Assembly (NCBI GenBank): GCA_921293015.1
Contig: OV121091.1
Coordinates: 23,978,839-24,042,838, forward strand
DNA from: Phorcus lineatus
Lineage: Eukaryota; Mollusca; Gastropoda; Trochida; Trochidae
Length of the DNA stretch: 64,000 bases
Direction: 5' to 3'
Shown: positions 38,712-48,970 of the stretch, in pieces
Layout of the letters: the number at the start of each line of letters is the position of its first letter
How positions within the stretch are numbered: the first letter of the stretch is position 1
Notes under the pieces: generated by a model
The model's database searches: none
Seen by the model: only the letters and a program-made list of their open reading frames with translations
What the model was told of the DNA's origin: nothing
Position numbers and translations under genes: made by a program

Positions 38712-40430
38712 AAATGTTACCGATCGAAGTCATGAATGAGGAATTTTTGTGTGGACTACCTGCCATGGAAGTTTACGTCCGAATTTGAACTTCACAATAT
38801 ATCTTATGAGCATTTCACGGTTATTTAAGCTGTTGTTAACTAAAAGAAAAAACTGCGCATAAAAATACTTCAAGAGTAATCTGAGCAAAAGAAAAGACCT
38901 GACAAGGCAGTTTTTGACTTCTTATGCTAAATGATATAGTCTTTGAAGCAATGTCGCGAAGATCTACATGTTCATGTCTCGTAAATCTATAATTTTCGGA
39001 TTACTTCTTTGTTATTGAAATGCGTTGATTTGCAGTTTTTAATGTGAATTATTTGTGTTTACCTTTCTTGATATGAGTCTTTTCTAAGCTTTACCACCAA
39101 CCACGGGGTGATAACAGTATGCCACACTGAACAAAACACTGTATCAGGAGAATTTTGAAGATGGAATTATGATATAAATCAAAGCAAAAAATTTAGGCAC
39201 CTTCTCATTCTAAATTGTATATATTCATGGGTGTTAAAGGCTATATATAATTTCCGTGCTATGAATAGGAAAGATGTTCGCCTTAAAACATCTCTTATGC
39301 AACGAAGAAAAATAACTATCAATGGTCTTTCTTTTAAAACTCTGTCTGCAGATTTTCAGTGATTTCCTGGTGTATCTTTGAAATAAAATCGAGTGAAACA
39401 AAAATGGGGGTGCTTCATTTGTTGCAGTGTATTCTATGTTACATATAATTGACAAGAGTTACAACTTGTTTGATAGCTATTTGCAAACATGCTGTTTTGA
39501 TTTTGTATCCTTCCTCCAGTGTATGCATATGTGATGTTAAATCAATCCCAAAGTACATAGACCATTAGTTCACTAATACATATTCTGCTGTAAGATAAAG
39601 AAAGATGAAAATATAAAATAGGTTTTTTTTTTAACAAGTAGTCATTGAGGTGATTTACAAGGTGTTACCTCCGTCTTGGACAGGATACACGGGTTTTGTG
39701 GTACACTAATATTGTGTCGTATCTGTAAAGTAATGGAAAGCTAAAACATGAGATACGACTAGTGGAAATAAAAAACTTATCACATATACCCATGTATTGA
39801 TTTCCATGACAGTGCATTAAAGGGTACGTAGAAGAACGTTCTTATAGACTCTTCGTACAGAACTATGCGTGATAGCAATCTGTTAAGTCATAATTAACGA
39901 TCTTTACTGAGCAAGATTAAAAAAGCCAGATTATTAATCAAAACTTTCCCTTCTTGCTATATAGTGTGATTTTAAACTTGCTTCAAATTATCTGCGACAC
40001 TAATTACACTGGTTCCATCATCGCTAATGTCTGGCTTAATAAGTATTTAATTATTTTCAGAAACCGAAATGAGATAGATTTTGTAAGATAATTACTAGAG
40101 AAGGGATGTCCATCAAAAATAATGAAACAAAGTCTATGAACTAAGGTTTCCCTCTTCAAGATCTTTGATATTGTCTGAAAGTTTGAACTTCATTTAAAAC
40201 TTAAGAAGAGGAAAAGGAACTTAAGCTTATTTGTAATCGAGTTTCGGGCAAATAGGTCATCTTTTAGGAAACTAATTAGAAAGATGACTTCCTTTTTCCA
40301 AAGGTCAGAGCTTAGTGTATTTTAACGACTTGCAGGCCGCAAAATTGATTAATGTTGATCTGACATGTTATAAGATCCTATCTGCCATCATTGATTAGTT
40401 AGTAGTCAATGGCGATTCTTTCAGGTTACA
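38712..40430. other. intergenic, nothing recognised
   Basis: AT-rich sequence with no gene or repeat family recognised. Confidence 0.4.
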
Positions 40431-40439
40431 ACAATATCC

Positions 40440-40550
40440 TAGTAAATAGAGGATACTAAACGACCTTTTATTTAATACTATTTTTATCAAACGAGTTAAT
40501 GATTTAGTATGAAACGAGCGAGAACGAGTTTGATACCAAATCGTTTCAGA
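40440..40550. repeat. copy of the 5575 fold-back family
   Basis: AAATAGAGGATACTAAACGA followed by TTTAATACTATTTTTATCA and a GAAACGAGCGAGAACGAG core parallels the repeat at 5575-5710. Confidence 0.5.
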
Positions 40551-40619
40551 GTTAAAAAAAAAGTAATAAATGGTTAGAAGTTTAATATCGGGTTTACTAC
40601 ATGCCCACATAAATCAAGC

Positions 40620-40980
40620 ACACTTTTCGACAGTGATCTGATCCACGTTTAATTATAAAGTTTTATCAATTTATATGTATATATATCTAATTCTTTGTGA
40701 TATATATAGTGTATTTTACTTATACATGCACCTTATCTAACAGTGTACAATACTTTTTACAACCTGATTATGTATATATCTTTTTAATTTTTTTATTTAA
40801 AATGTATGTTATTTTAAAAACTTTTGTATATATATATCTTAATAGTCTCTCATAACTCTTTATAAAGTGGCTCATTGCATTTTTGTAAAACAAATTTTAT
40901 GTTGTTCACGTTCTCTGTATTTTGAATTTTTATGTAATGAGGTGAGACTTAAATAAACTATCTGTCTGTCTGTCTGTCTG
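40620..40980 (+). mobile_element. LINE 3' tail with (TCTG)n end
   Basis: AT-rich sequence ends in GGTGAGACTTAAATAAACTA and then five CTGT repeats (about 40961-40980), the usual form of a non-LTR element's 3' UTR and microsatellite tail. No coding part remains. A 16-base inverted repeat (GTTAGAAGTTTAATAT) flanks the region at 40573 and 41112; whether it belongs to an older host element is unclear. Confidence 0.55.
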
Positions 40981-42001
40981 AAACTAATATTTCCGGGACT
41001 TCTCTGCCATTGCAACAGTGGCGCGAGCATTGTGATGTCATAACTACACACTATTGTGACGTCGCACGTGCAGCGGTATTACACTAGTTATACTTAATAT
41101 TATATAGCTTAATATTAAACTTCTAACATGCCCTATACATTTTACACTGAAATATCTTACACGGGCGAGTAATAAAGTTCATAAAATGACCTTGTCATTT
41201 TACATATTTCAGAAAACAGTTTTACACAAAAACCCCACGATTCAACGTCAACTTTACTTGCAGAATACTCAAAGGTAATGAGTCAAAAGTTGAAAGTCAG
41301 ATCATCTATGTTTATCACTTAAAATGCATCTTTATGAGATAACCCGTTTGTGAGATCAAGCGATATATCTCAGAAAAAAAAAGTTTTTAATGTATATATT
41401 ATCTGATGAAATATATCAACGCTAGTTGATAAGAACAACATATCCTTGATGCGTATTTTGACAAGACCAATTGGTGATCTTCTTTACAGTTCATCACTTG
41501 TTAACATCAACACCACAGATTCAGTTTAATGATATTTTCTCACTGAAACGTAATACGATTCGATGCTAGTATACTATCATTATCAACTTTATAAATACAG
41601 GGACACATACAATGACTAATAAAAAAACACAGACAATATAGAGAAGGTAGATAACATGAATATCCATAATTAGTCACAAGTTATTTTAATCTTTTCAACA
41701 TATAATTAGCATTAGTAGTAAGCACATGTTTAAATGCATGACTATTACCAGTTATAGTTTTAGGTAGGTACAGTTTTCTTAAATCAATATGGAATAGACA
41801 AATAGAAATGAAATCAAGGTCATCTTCTATTCCGCACTTACAAATAGGGCAAATCCCTAAGTTGAATAACTTTATAATATGATGAACCTCTGTGGCATAT
41901 ATACAGCGAAGAATTATATGTCGCGTTCGTTGTTTATCATTTGTATATCAAAACGTAGACAGACAACATTGTTTATATCAACTTCAATATTCGAACAAAA
42001 C

Positions 42002-42868
42002 TTATGCCCTTTTTACATGCACACTTTTACACCTGTAAGTATATTTACTCCTACGGGTAAATATACTTACAGGGAGTAAACATGCCATGTAAACGGTCCC
42101 TTTGCAATTTACTTACAGAAGTATATTTGCTCCTTGGAGTAAAATACTCCACCCCAAGTATATTTACTTTTGCTCCTGTAAGTAACCATGTCATGGAAAC
42201 AGGTTTTGTGTTTACTCCTGTAAGCAAACTGAATGCAGCATCCCAAAACTAGAAATAAGTTTGCATAAGTTCTTTAAAAAAGCAGACGGTCACATGATCA
42301 TCTGGAACCGCTGTCTGCAACATCTGTCTCGGTTTAGTTTCTTATGTCTTCAAACCTGTTTGATTTGAAATATTGACAATCTCTAATTCTCCTTTGGATA
42401 AGCAGTTTACTCATTTTGAGTTCTCACAAAAATGATGTTTTAACCGTAAGCAAACAATATACATACTGATGGGTCCTTAATTTTCAATGCAACGTTAAGT
42501 AAATATACTTACCGTATTTCCTCGAATAGACGCCCCCGGCGTCTATTTTTTCAGACCCCTTTTACCCCCGGCGTGTATTCGAGACCCGGCGTCTAATCGA
42601 GGCCGGCCTCTATTCATTTTATTGTAGGAACTTTCGTCCAGAGGGAGAATACATTATTTGCATTCAACTACGGGAGCATTAATGAGTCAACTTATGACCC
42701 GGCGTGTATTCGAGACCCGGCGTCTATTCGAGACCCGGCGTGTATTTACTTAAAACAGCCATACCCCCGGCCTCTATTCGAGACCCGGCGTCTATTCGAG
42801 GCCCGGCGTCTATTCGAGGAAATACGGTATACTCCTAGGAGTAAAGACTGCATGTAAAAAGGGCATAA
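42002..42868. mobile_element. MITE with 20-bp perfect inverted ends
   Basis: TTATGCCCTTTTTACATGCA (42002-42021) has its exact reverse complement at 42849-42868, with TA at the edges in the manner of Tc1/mariner-type MITEs. The interior is built from repeated TTTACTCCTGTAAGTA-like modules, one pair forming a near-perfect hairpin (about 42032-42072), and from CATGTAAAcGG-type motifs that echo the ends. A second MITE (42510-42829) is inserted inside it. Confidence 0.88.
42510..42829. mobile_element. GC-rich nested MITE, TACCGTATTTCC ends
   Basis: Inverted ends TACCGTATTTCCTCGAATAG and its complement bound 320 bases, with TACT repeated on both sides as a likely 4-bp target duplication. The interior is a degenerate array of about 18-base GCGTCTATTCGAGACCC modules, far more GC- and CpG-rich than its host. 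Elements with these ends are widespread in marine invertebrates (recollection). It is the youngest of three nested insertions here. Confidence 0.85.
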
Positions 42869-45800
42869 TATATAGATTTCGTGACAAAAACGTAAATTCC
42901 ACCTGAAAATCTACCATATTTGATAACTTAATTGCCTTGCTAAAGTACAATTCATAATCACATAGTTCAGGCATCAAACTGCAGTAAAAACTCAAACAAG
43001 TCTCCATCATGAAGTTTGTTGGATAACCCATCAATATTCCATGACAAAAATCTAAGTGGATGAGACACAGAGTGATGGAACGGTTTATGCAGATAAGTTA
43101 TTGGCTTATTATCAGGTTGGGAACTAGAATGTGAGATATCGCAGGCCCAGTCGACTTTCTATCGTGGTAAATTAGTATAAGTATCAGCTCTTAATGTCTG
43201 TGAGAGGGAATTAACAAATATAGTGACATAATCTATAATAATTCTTGCTTTGACATTCCACATACCGATCTTGATCTTCACTTCGTTATATGGTTCTCTT
43301 GCAAACTCGATCTTTAGTGTCACTCTTTAAAATTGAATTCGAAATAATGTATTTCAAATTATCATTCATAGCGCAACTTCTTGATAAGAAACTTGATATA
43401 ATGCAGCATAGCTCAATCATATGAGAAAATTGATGTTATGTATATATTCTTGTTGTGGTGGAATAATCTACAATGATATGTATCCATACTATTCAATAGA
43501 GTGTTATAAAGTGATATCTCTAAGTAAAAGGTGAAGAAAATACTAGGAGTTGGAAAAATGCATAAATTTATTATTTTTTTCTTTATGACTGGTTAGTCTT
43601 AACCTATACTCTTATAACACTTGAAATACCAAATCCACAGAAATTTCAGTTACGATAAAAAAAGACATTCTTTGCAATTGAAAAAGTCCCCGACATTAAT
43701 CGAATTTCAACAGTTTATCGCATCGTACGAGTAATAAGAACATGTCATAAAAGCAACAAACGCCTGTTCTCAAACCATTGCATTTATTTTATGTAAATTG
43801 ATACACTAATCCAACGTGTAAAGTAAATCTATTTCCTGTCTCAAAGGGGGAAATAATCCATTTTCTACTGGTGGTTACATAAATGTTCTCCATCATTTCC
43901 CCCAACAAAACTGTTTCACAAAACATTGTTCCGTACTCAATCCTAATATATTTACGAATGACAAGTGATGTGTACAGCGCGACATGCGATACACAACAGA
44001 GCCAGACTATTCTAAATTGACAATTTTACACAAGACACATATCAGTTAATTCTATCATTGATCTTTCCAACTTTGTTTTTTTTCTCTATTCCTGTTGTCA
44101 TGTGACAGAAGAATGATGATGGCTTACATAAACAAGCCTGTGCATTCTATAACGGAATATTCGAAGCTGTGTATTAAGCTGCTAGGACAGCCTTAGATAC
44201 ATTGGTAAACATGGAAGGCATATATTTAACTTTCAACGCAACTTCAGGTTTCCTTGTTGAGAGACAATCGTATTTAACAATAATTTGGAGGATAAGTATA
44301 GTTACTGCATCTTTTTTACTATTTTTTTGAGTTTCATGATTACTGTGATTTATATAACACGTTGAGTTCGTCAATTACCCCAGCTCGTAACACGCACATA
44401 GCTCGTGACGTCCTGCATTTACCTATACAAAGTATATAACACCATCGTTTGTCCAGGAGAAAATACAGCATCATATTCAAGTGAAAAGTATGAGACTATG
44501 GCTTCAATGCAATAACTTAACAAGATGGTTGATGGTATATGGTTGATGGTTGTTACGCTGTCCACTCTATGATGATATACGAAGAGAGCTACTAGAAATG
44601 TGTGATAGAATGATGGAACATTTGCCGGAACGCCAGGATATCGACGTCACCACTTTTATTTTAGCAAACCCTGTGATAACTGTGTCTGCCTGTCTGATGT
44701 AGTCTATATACTTTAGATACTTTGGAAGGAGAAACCCCTCGACAACATTGGAACAAAATGAAAATTTGTTTACACTATGAACAAATTTGGACGATGATCA
44801 CTACTTTGAAAGCATTTAAATATATATCTTGATATGACAAGAATAATATCAAAGAGTAAATAACGACAAAACAAAATTTAAAATAGATGAATCTCAACAT
44901 TTGTTTGTGCTTGACATCGCCACGTATGACATAATTTGATTTGAGTTTATGACTTGGAACTTAATTAAATTTAACTACTTTCATTCAAGTTTTAGAATAT
45001 ATGTTCTATTTGTCAACTCACATCAAATAATTGTTACGAAAAGAGAGATAATGCACCTAGATTTTGTTCTCTAAAAATCTGTAATAATGGTATTTGAGAG
45101 GGTGTTGAAAAAGGATAAAGAAATATTATTGAACGAAATAACGAGTTTGTTAAAGAGTTGCTATAATGCAGTTAAAGTTATTACAATGGAGTAGCCTTAC
45201 TTTATGATGCATAAATGCATTATGAAACTCCTTTTCACTTCACTTGCACATTGATTCTTACTAGAATATCTAATTGCATTTGGCTATATCATCGTTGTAC
45301 ATTTCTGCTTTCTAATGGTTACAAGGTGTTAAATGTGTTAGCCTGATATTTTTATAGAAAACACTGTGATATAAACGCTTAAATTCTAAATCTCTCGTAA
45401 CATTAAAAGAGGAATGAACTAGTAAAGTACGCTTCTTAGTTTTCTGAAAACAAACATTATGCCAAACATTAAAGAGGACTTTCAGTTATGACATGTGCAG
45501 TTAACCTACGCCTCACATGGTGAAAGGTTTAACACTTTTATGATACACTTTTTCATTGTTATCTTCATTCTAAATATAGGCGAATTGCTTTTCATAACAT
45601 TCCGCAGTGGATGTCCTACTTAAGAATGAACAAAAGATTGTAGTCACCTTGTCTTCTTAACACCAACTTGGATTATGAAATCTCTATATTTTTTCATCTT
45701 TTTAATAGGAATCAAAACTTTATTTGACTGAAAAGATTTTGTTTAAGATGTATTCATCTATTCTAATCGGTACAGTTTTCAAACTGAGATGAGGTATCAA

Positions 45801-46131
45801 CAACAACCGTTAACAATTTTAGATAAATAATTTCAAATCAATCAAATTTCTGAGTTTGTTAAATTACTGCAATTCATTTTTATTCAACACCTGAAAATAT
45901 AGTTTAAAACCTAACGATCCTTCAAAATTGTTCCAAAAATTGTTTAAAACATTAAGTTACATAAAACAATTCATATTGCGATCAACATATGGTATTTAAG
46001 GGTAAATTAAAATGATATTATGTTTTATATTGTCGTTTGTTGTGTCCAGTTCTGATGTTTTTATTTATCTGACGTATGTGGTGGTGACGTATTAACATAA
46101 GCAGAATTTTGCGTATTTGCTGAACCAGATT

Positions 46132-46466
46132 AATCCTGCTTCATCAGCGTAGTTGAATCCGCTGATCGAGCTCGTTCCATATACCCTGATCTCCTTCGAG
46201 CCAAATCCCTCCTCCGGCTGGCGCGGCTTGAAGTTCGTGGCTGTGCTCACCTGTTATTGTTTCAGCCAATGATATGTCGTTATCCAAGGAGCTTGACGCT
46301 ACTCCTTTGAAATTAACAGAATTTTCCATCCGGGTTGTGCCGCTGGATGCGAGTCGTCTAATTGACTGGTTAGACGGATAGCGATACGAGGCTTTTGGCC
46401 TAAAGGAGATCAGGGTATATGAAAGGAGCTCGATCGGCGGATTCAATTACGCTGATGTAGCAGGAT
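46132..46466. mobile_element. Mutator-like MITE with 10-bp target duplication
   Basis: Inverted ends of about 65 bases (AATCCTGCTTCATCAGCGTA at left, its imperfect complement at right) enclose 335 bases. GAACCAGATT flanks both sides (46122-46131 and 46467-46476), a 10-base target duplication in the range of Mutator-type transposons. The 100-codon minus-strand frame inside runs through the inverted ends and has no transposase motif. It is absent from duplicate copy B, so it inserted after the duplication or was lost there. Confidence 0.88.
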
Positions 46467-47259
46467 GAACCAGATTCTTCTGGAATAAAGATATGTTTAA
46501 ACCAAACTAGAATTCAGAAAATAACATGACAACTGTCTAATTCTAATTCGAATATAACGAGAATCAGAAAAATACATCTTGAGCCGGCCTGAATAATTCG
46601 ATATGATGTATCATTTTTGTAATTGAGATTCCCTGCTTATTTGAGGGTATTCATTGTCATTCAATATATCTATTTCAAATACGTCAATCAGAATCAAGAT
46701 CTCACCTAAGCCATGCTAAAATAACGGATATGCAATTATGAATTTCACTATGAATCGTCACAAAGACTTTGTAATGAGATTATAGCCAAAAGTAATTTTT
46801 GTTTAATATGTAATGTATTGAGACCCAATTAGTTTTCTACCTCAGGGTTTGAAGGTAATAGAATCCAAGCTAATTGAGAATGGTACCTATAGCTCACCAA
46901 CCATTGAATAAGAACTGAATAACCTGTGGTGAAATCTTGAAATTAATAATTGTTTTGCTTCATTGACCTGGGAGCAGACAGACATCTATTTCTTGAATAA
47001 CTTAAATATGATACCGCGAGGAAGCAGTGACATGAATTATGCGCTTTCATATTATTAACTATAGTATATTGTGAAGACGGATATATCTAAAATAAATTAT
47101 GACTTTCACTTCTCATGATTAAAAATGTAGTTTATATCTGTGATTCGGGTCTTTAGATAATCTTGTTTTTTCTTATCAAAGTTATAAAGAACATGTCTAT
47201 GTTGTTTGTTAACAAAAGACAGGATTAAAAGACACATTGAATCCGATTGTAATGAACTT

Positions 47260-47275
47260 AAAAACAATTTATTCA
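47260..47275 (-). terminator. possible poly(A) signal of copy A gene
   Basis: AATAAA read on the minus strand (about 47266-47271) follows the exon-like frames at 47415-47900. The surrounding 3' sequence is conserved in copy B, although the hexamer there is changed. Confidence 0.3.
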
Positions 47276-47414
47276 ATATCAGTCTAAGCTATCTTTCGTC
47301 TAAGAAAAGTATGCTGAAAGGTTTTAATCTATTTCAATGAAACTTTTTGATGCCATTTAAACATATTTAATATTTATATATACATATATACAACTTTGAA
47401 CTCAATGCCTTCTA

Positions 47415-47666
47415 TCATATTTCTAAAGGTGTAGTATCGCCTGTCTCCACAATTAAAACTGTTGATTCTCCCTCGTCTGACATGTCAAATCTTGAACATG
47501 TAAGAATACGTCTAAAGTTTGGAGGTTGTTGACGCCGGTTATGAATTTCTTTTTCTTTCAAATAGCCTTCATATTTGCACTCTGCTCCAAAATCTGCTGG
47601 ATATTTATGAGTTGGAGAACTTTGATATGTGACGGGTTGAAAGTGGTCACATGAGAAATCTCTCCA
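47415..47666 (-). CDS. exon-like open frame, unrecognised protein
   Basis: A minus-strand frame open for 83 codons between stops, without an early ATG. Its composition is protein-like: CDHFQPVTYQSSPTHKYP, ECKYEGYLKEKEIHNRRQ and an acidic end DMSDEGEST. The tyrosines and acidic tail would suit a cytoplasmic receptor tail, but no family is recognised. No counterpart was seen in copy B. It may be a 3' exon of the same relic gene as 47840-47900, or an unrelated inserted piece. Confidence 0.35.
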   Translation of the reverse strand, partial: WRDFSCDHFQPVTYQSSPTHKYPADFGAECKYEGYLKEKEIHNRRQQPPNFRRILTCSRFDMSDEGESTVLIVETGDTTPLEI

Positions 47667-47839
47667 TTATCAGTGTTAGAATGAACCGTTTTTTGGGCCT
47701 TTTCTCAACTGTTCAAGATTGAATGTCCTTGCCTTTCAATGCAACCATTTATAATTCTGCTCCAATATTTCAATTCCTTAAGTCTTTGTATCCGCCAGTC
47801 ATATCTTGATTCCATAGTGTAGACTATTATACTGACATT

Positions 47840-47900
47840 TTAGTCCGTTTCCTCAGTGTATACATTTCCTCCACATATTGGCAAATGTTCGCTTTTTTGG
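47840..47900 (-). CDS. terminal exon-like segment, copy A
   Basis: After a TTCAG acceptor-like site, the minus strand reads QKSEHLPICGGNVYTEETD and a stop. The equivalent place in copy B (51952-51850) reads PKSKHLPMSLGHVDIRSEES and continues to its own stop. Shared KS.HLP and acidic ends in the same frame, both beginning in phase 1 after an AG, support a real terminal exon of a duplicated gene. Function unknown. Confidence 0.4.
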
Positions 47901-48799
47901 CTGAACGTATGGCATTGATCGTTGTGGATGTAAACAGAAAATTATGTATGCAAATAGTGAATATCTTAAGTGTTCTGATCTTGTATTCAGTTTTTAATCT
48001 TGTTTTGTAGAGAAAATTACAAAACTTTTAAATTCAAACCTAGTTCTGGCAGTCACGATTCAAACAAGAAAAACGTGAATAAAAATAATAAAGAAACAAA
48101 TTAGCGAAAGAAGAAAAGCAATCTTAACAGTATTTAAAAAAAACCCCGCATAACCATAATTAGAAATTTGCCGAAATTTGGCGTGTAAAAGCTTGAAAAT
48201 CAATGGAAATGTAATGTTACTATCACAAATATCTCTGCTATTTGATTAACACAACTTCAGAACAGTACATCGTCAGTTATAAACCTTTCCTCTTGTCATT
48301 TGAAGAAATTTTCATAAAATTTGGAAAAACATCGTTGGAATAAGTGGAAAAGCATGTCGTTATGATTACCATATTAGGCAAACATTTATAAAAAGTTTTT
48401 TATTCGTTTTTATCATCATGCTACTGCCAAGGGTCAAGAATAAAAAAAATCGCTGTTGGTCAGATTGAAACTGTAGAGTACTGCAGATTATCATCATTTG
48501 GTTTTCTTAAAAGCACCATATTTTGTCCAAAGGATTGATACCTGCAGACCGTCACGTTTCACTCAAATTAACCTACAAAATGACCTTCCAAGACTATCCA
48601 CTGTTACATCCGTGTAAACCACGTTCAGTTTTAAGTTTAAGTATTTTCTTTCAACATAAATTCGGTGCATAATTTGACATATACCTGACCTGTATCAGCA
48701 ATAGAAACCACCGAGTACAAGCATTGCCCGGATTGCGTTCACATGAACGTGATCGTACATACCGCTACATGTATATCAGTGTGTTTATATCCACGAAGC

Positions 48800-48970
48800 T
48801 CCTACAATATCCTGGCCTGACATCTATCAATGCAAATGTCTCGTATAGCTAACACAGCGGGCCTATATGTACATTGTAGCATTAATTTGTTCAGCCAATA
48901 AAATGTAGTCATGGAAGGAGCCTGGAGAATTATATCTTTATCTCAAAGCTCCTCTCATCCCAAACCTTCC
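48800..48970. mobile_element. degraded copy of the 46.1-kb MITE family
   Basis: TTCAGCCAATAAAATGTAGT, GGAAGGAGCCTGGAG and flanking blocks align with the middle of the MITE at 46132-46466. The ends are degraded. Confidence 0.5.

Larger units (their letters stand above)
41640..43340 (-). mobile_element. LINE with internal deletion, split by a MITE
   Basis: On the minus strand, 43340-42870 encodes the start of an apurinic-type endonuclease (PLRFLSWNIDGLSNKLHDGD). 42000-41640 encodes the C-terminal knuckle region (RHIILRCIYATEVHH, CPICKCGIEDDLDFISIC, LRKLYLPK). The reverse transcriptase is absent between them, so the copy lost several kilobases. An 867-base MITE now sits exactly between the remaining ends. 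Stops interrupt the endonuclease part. Confidence 0.75.
43370..48500. repeat. segmental duplication, copy A
   Basis: Ordered blocks of this segment recur in copy B (49290-52450) in the same orientation. Matching blocks include GGTGGAATAATCTACAATGA, AGAGCCAGACTATTC, GTCATGTGACAGAAG, GAAACTCCTTTTCACTTCAC, TACATTTCTGCTTTC, TACCTCAGGG...GAAGGTAATAGAATCC, CTATCTTTCGTCTAAGAAA, ATTGGCAAATGTT and CGCTGTTGGTC. Identity is about 70-80 percent in blocks, with many indels. Copy A is longer, partly because of the MITE at 46132-46466. Confidence 0.8.

Noticed and set aside
46144-46446. 100-codon minus-strand open frame
   Set aside because: It lies wholly inside a MITE and runs through its inverted ends; no transposase motif.
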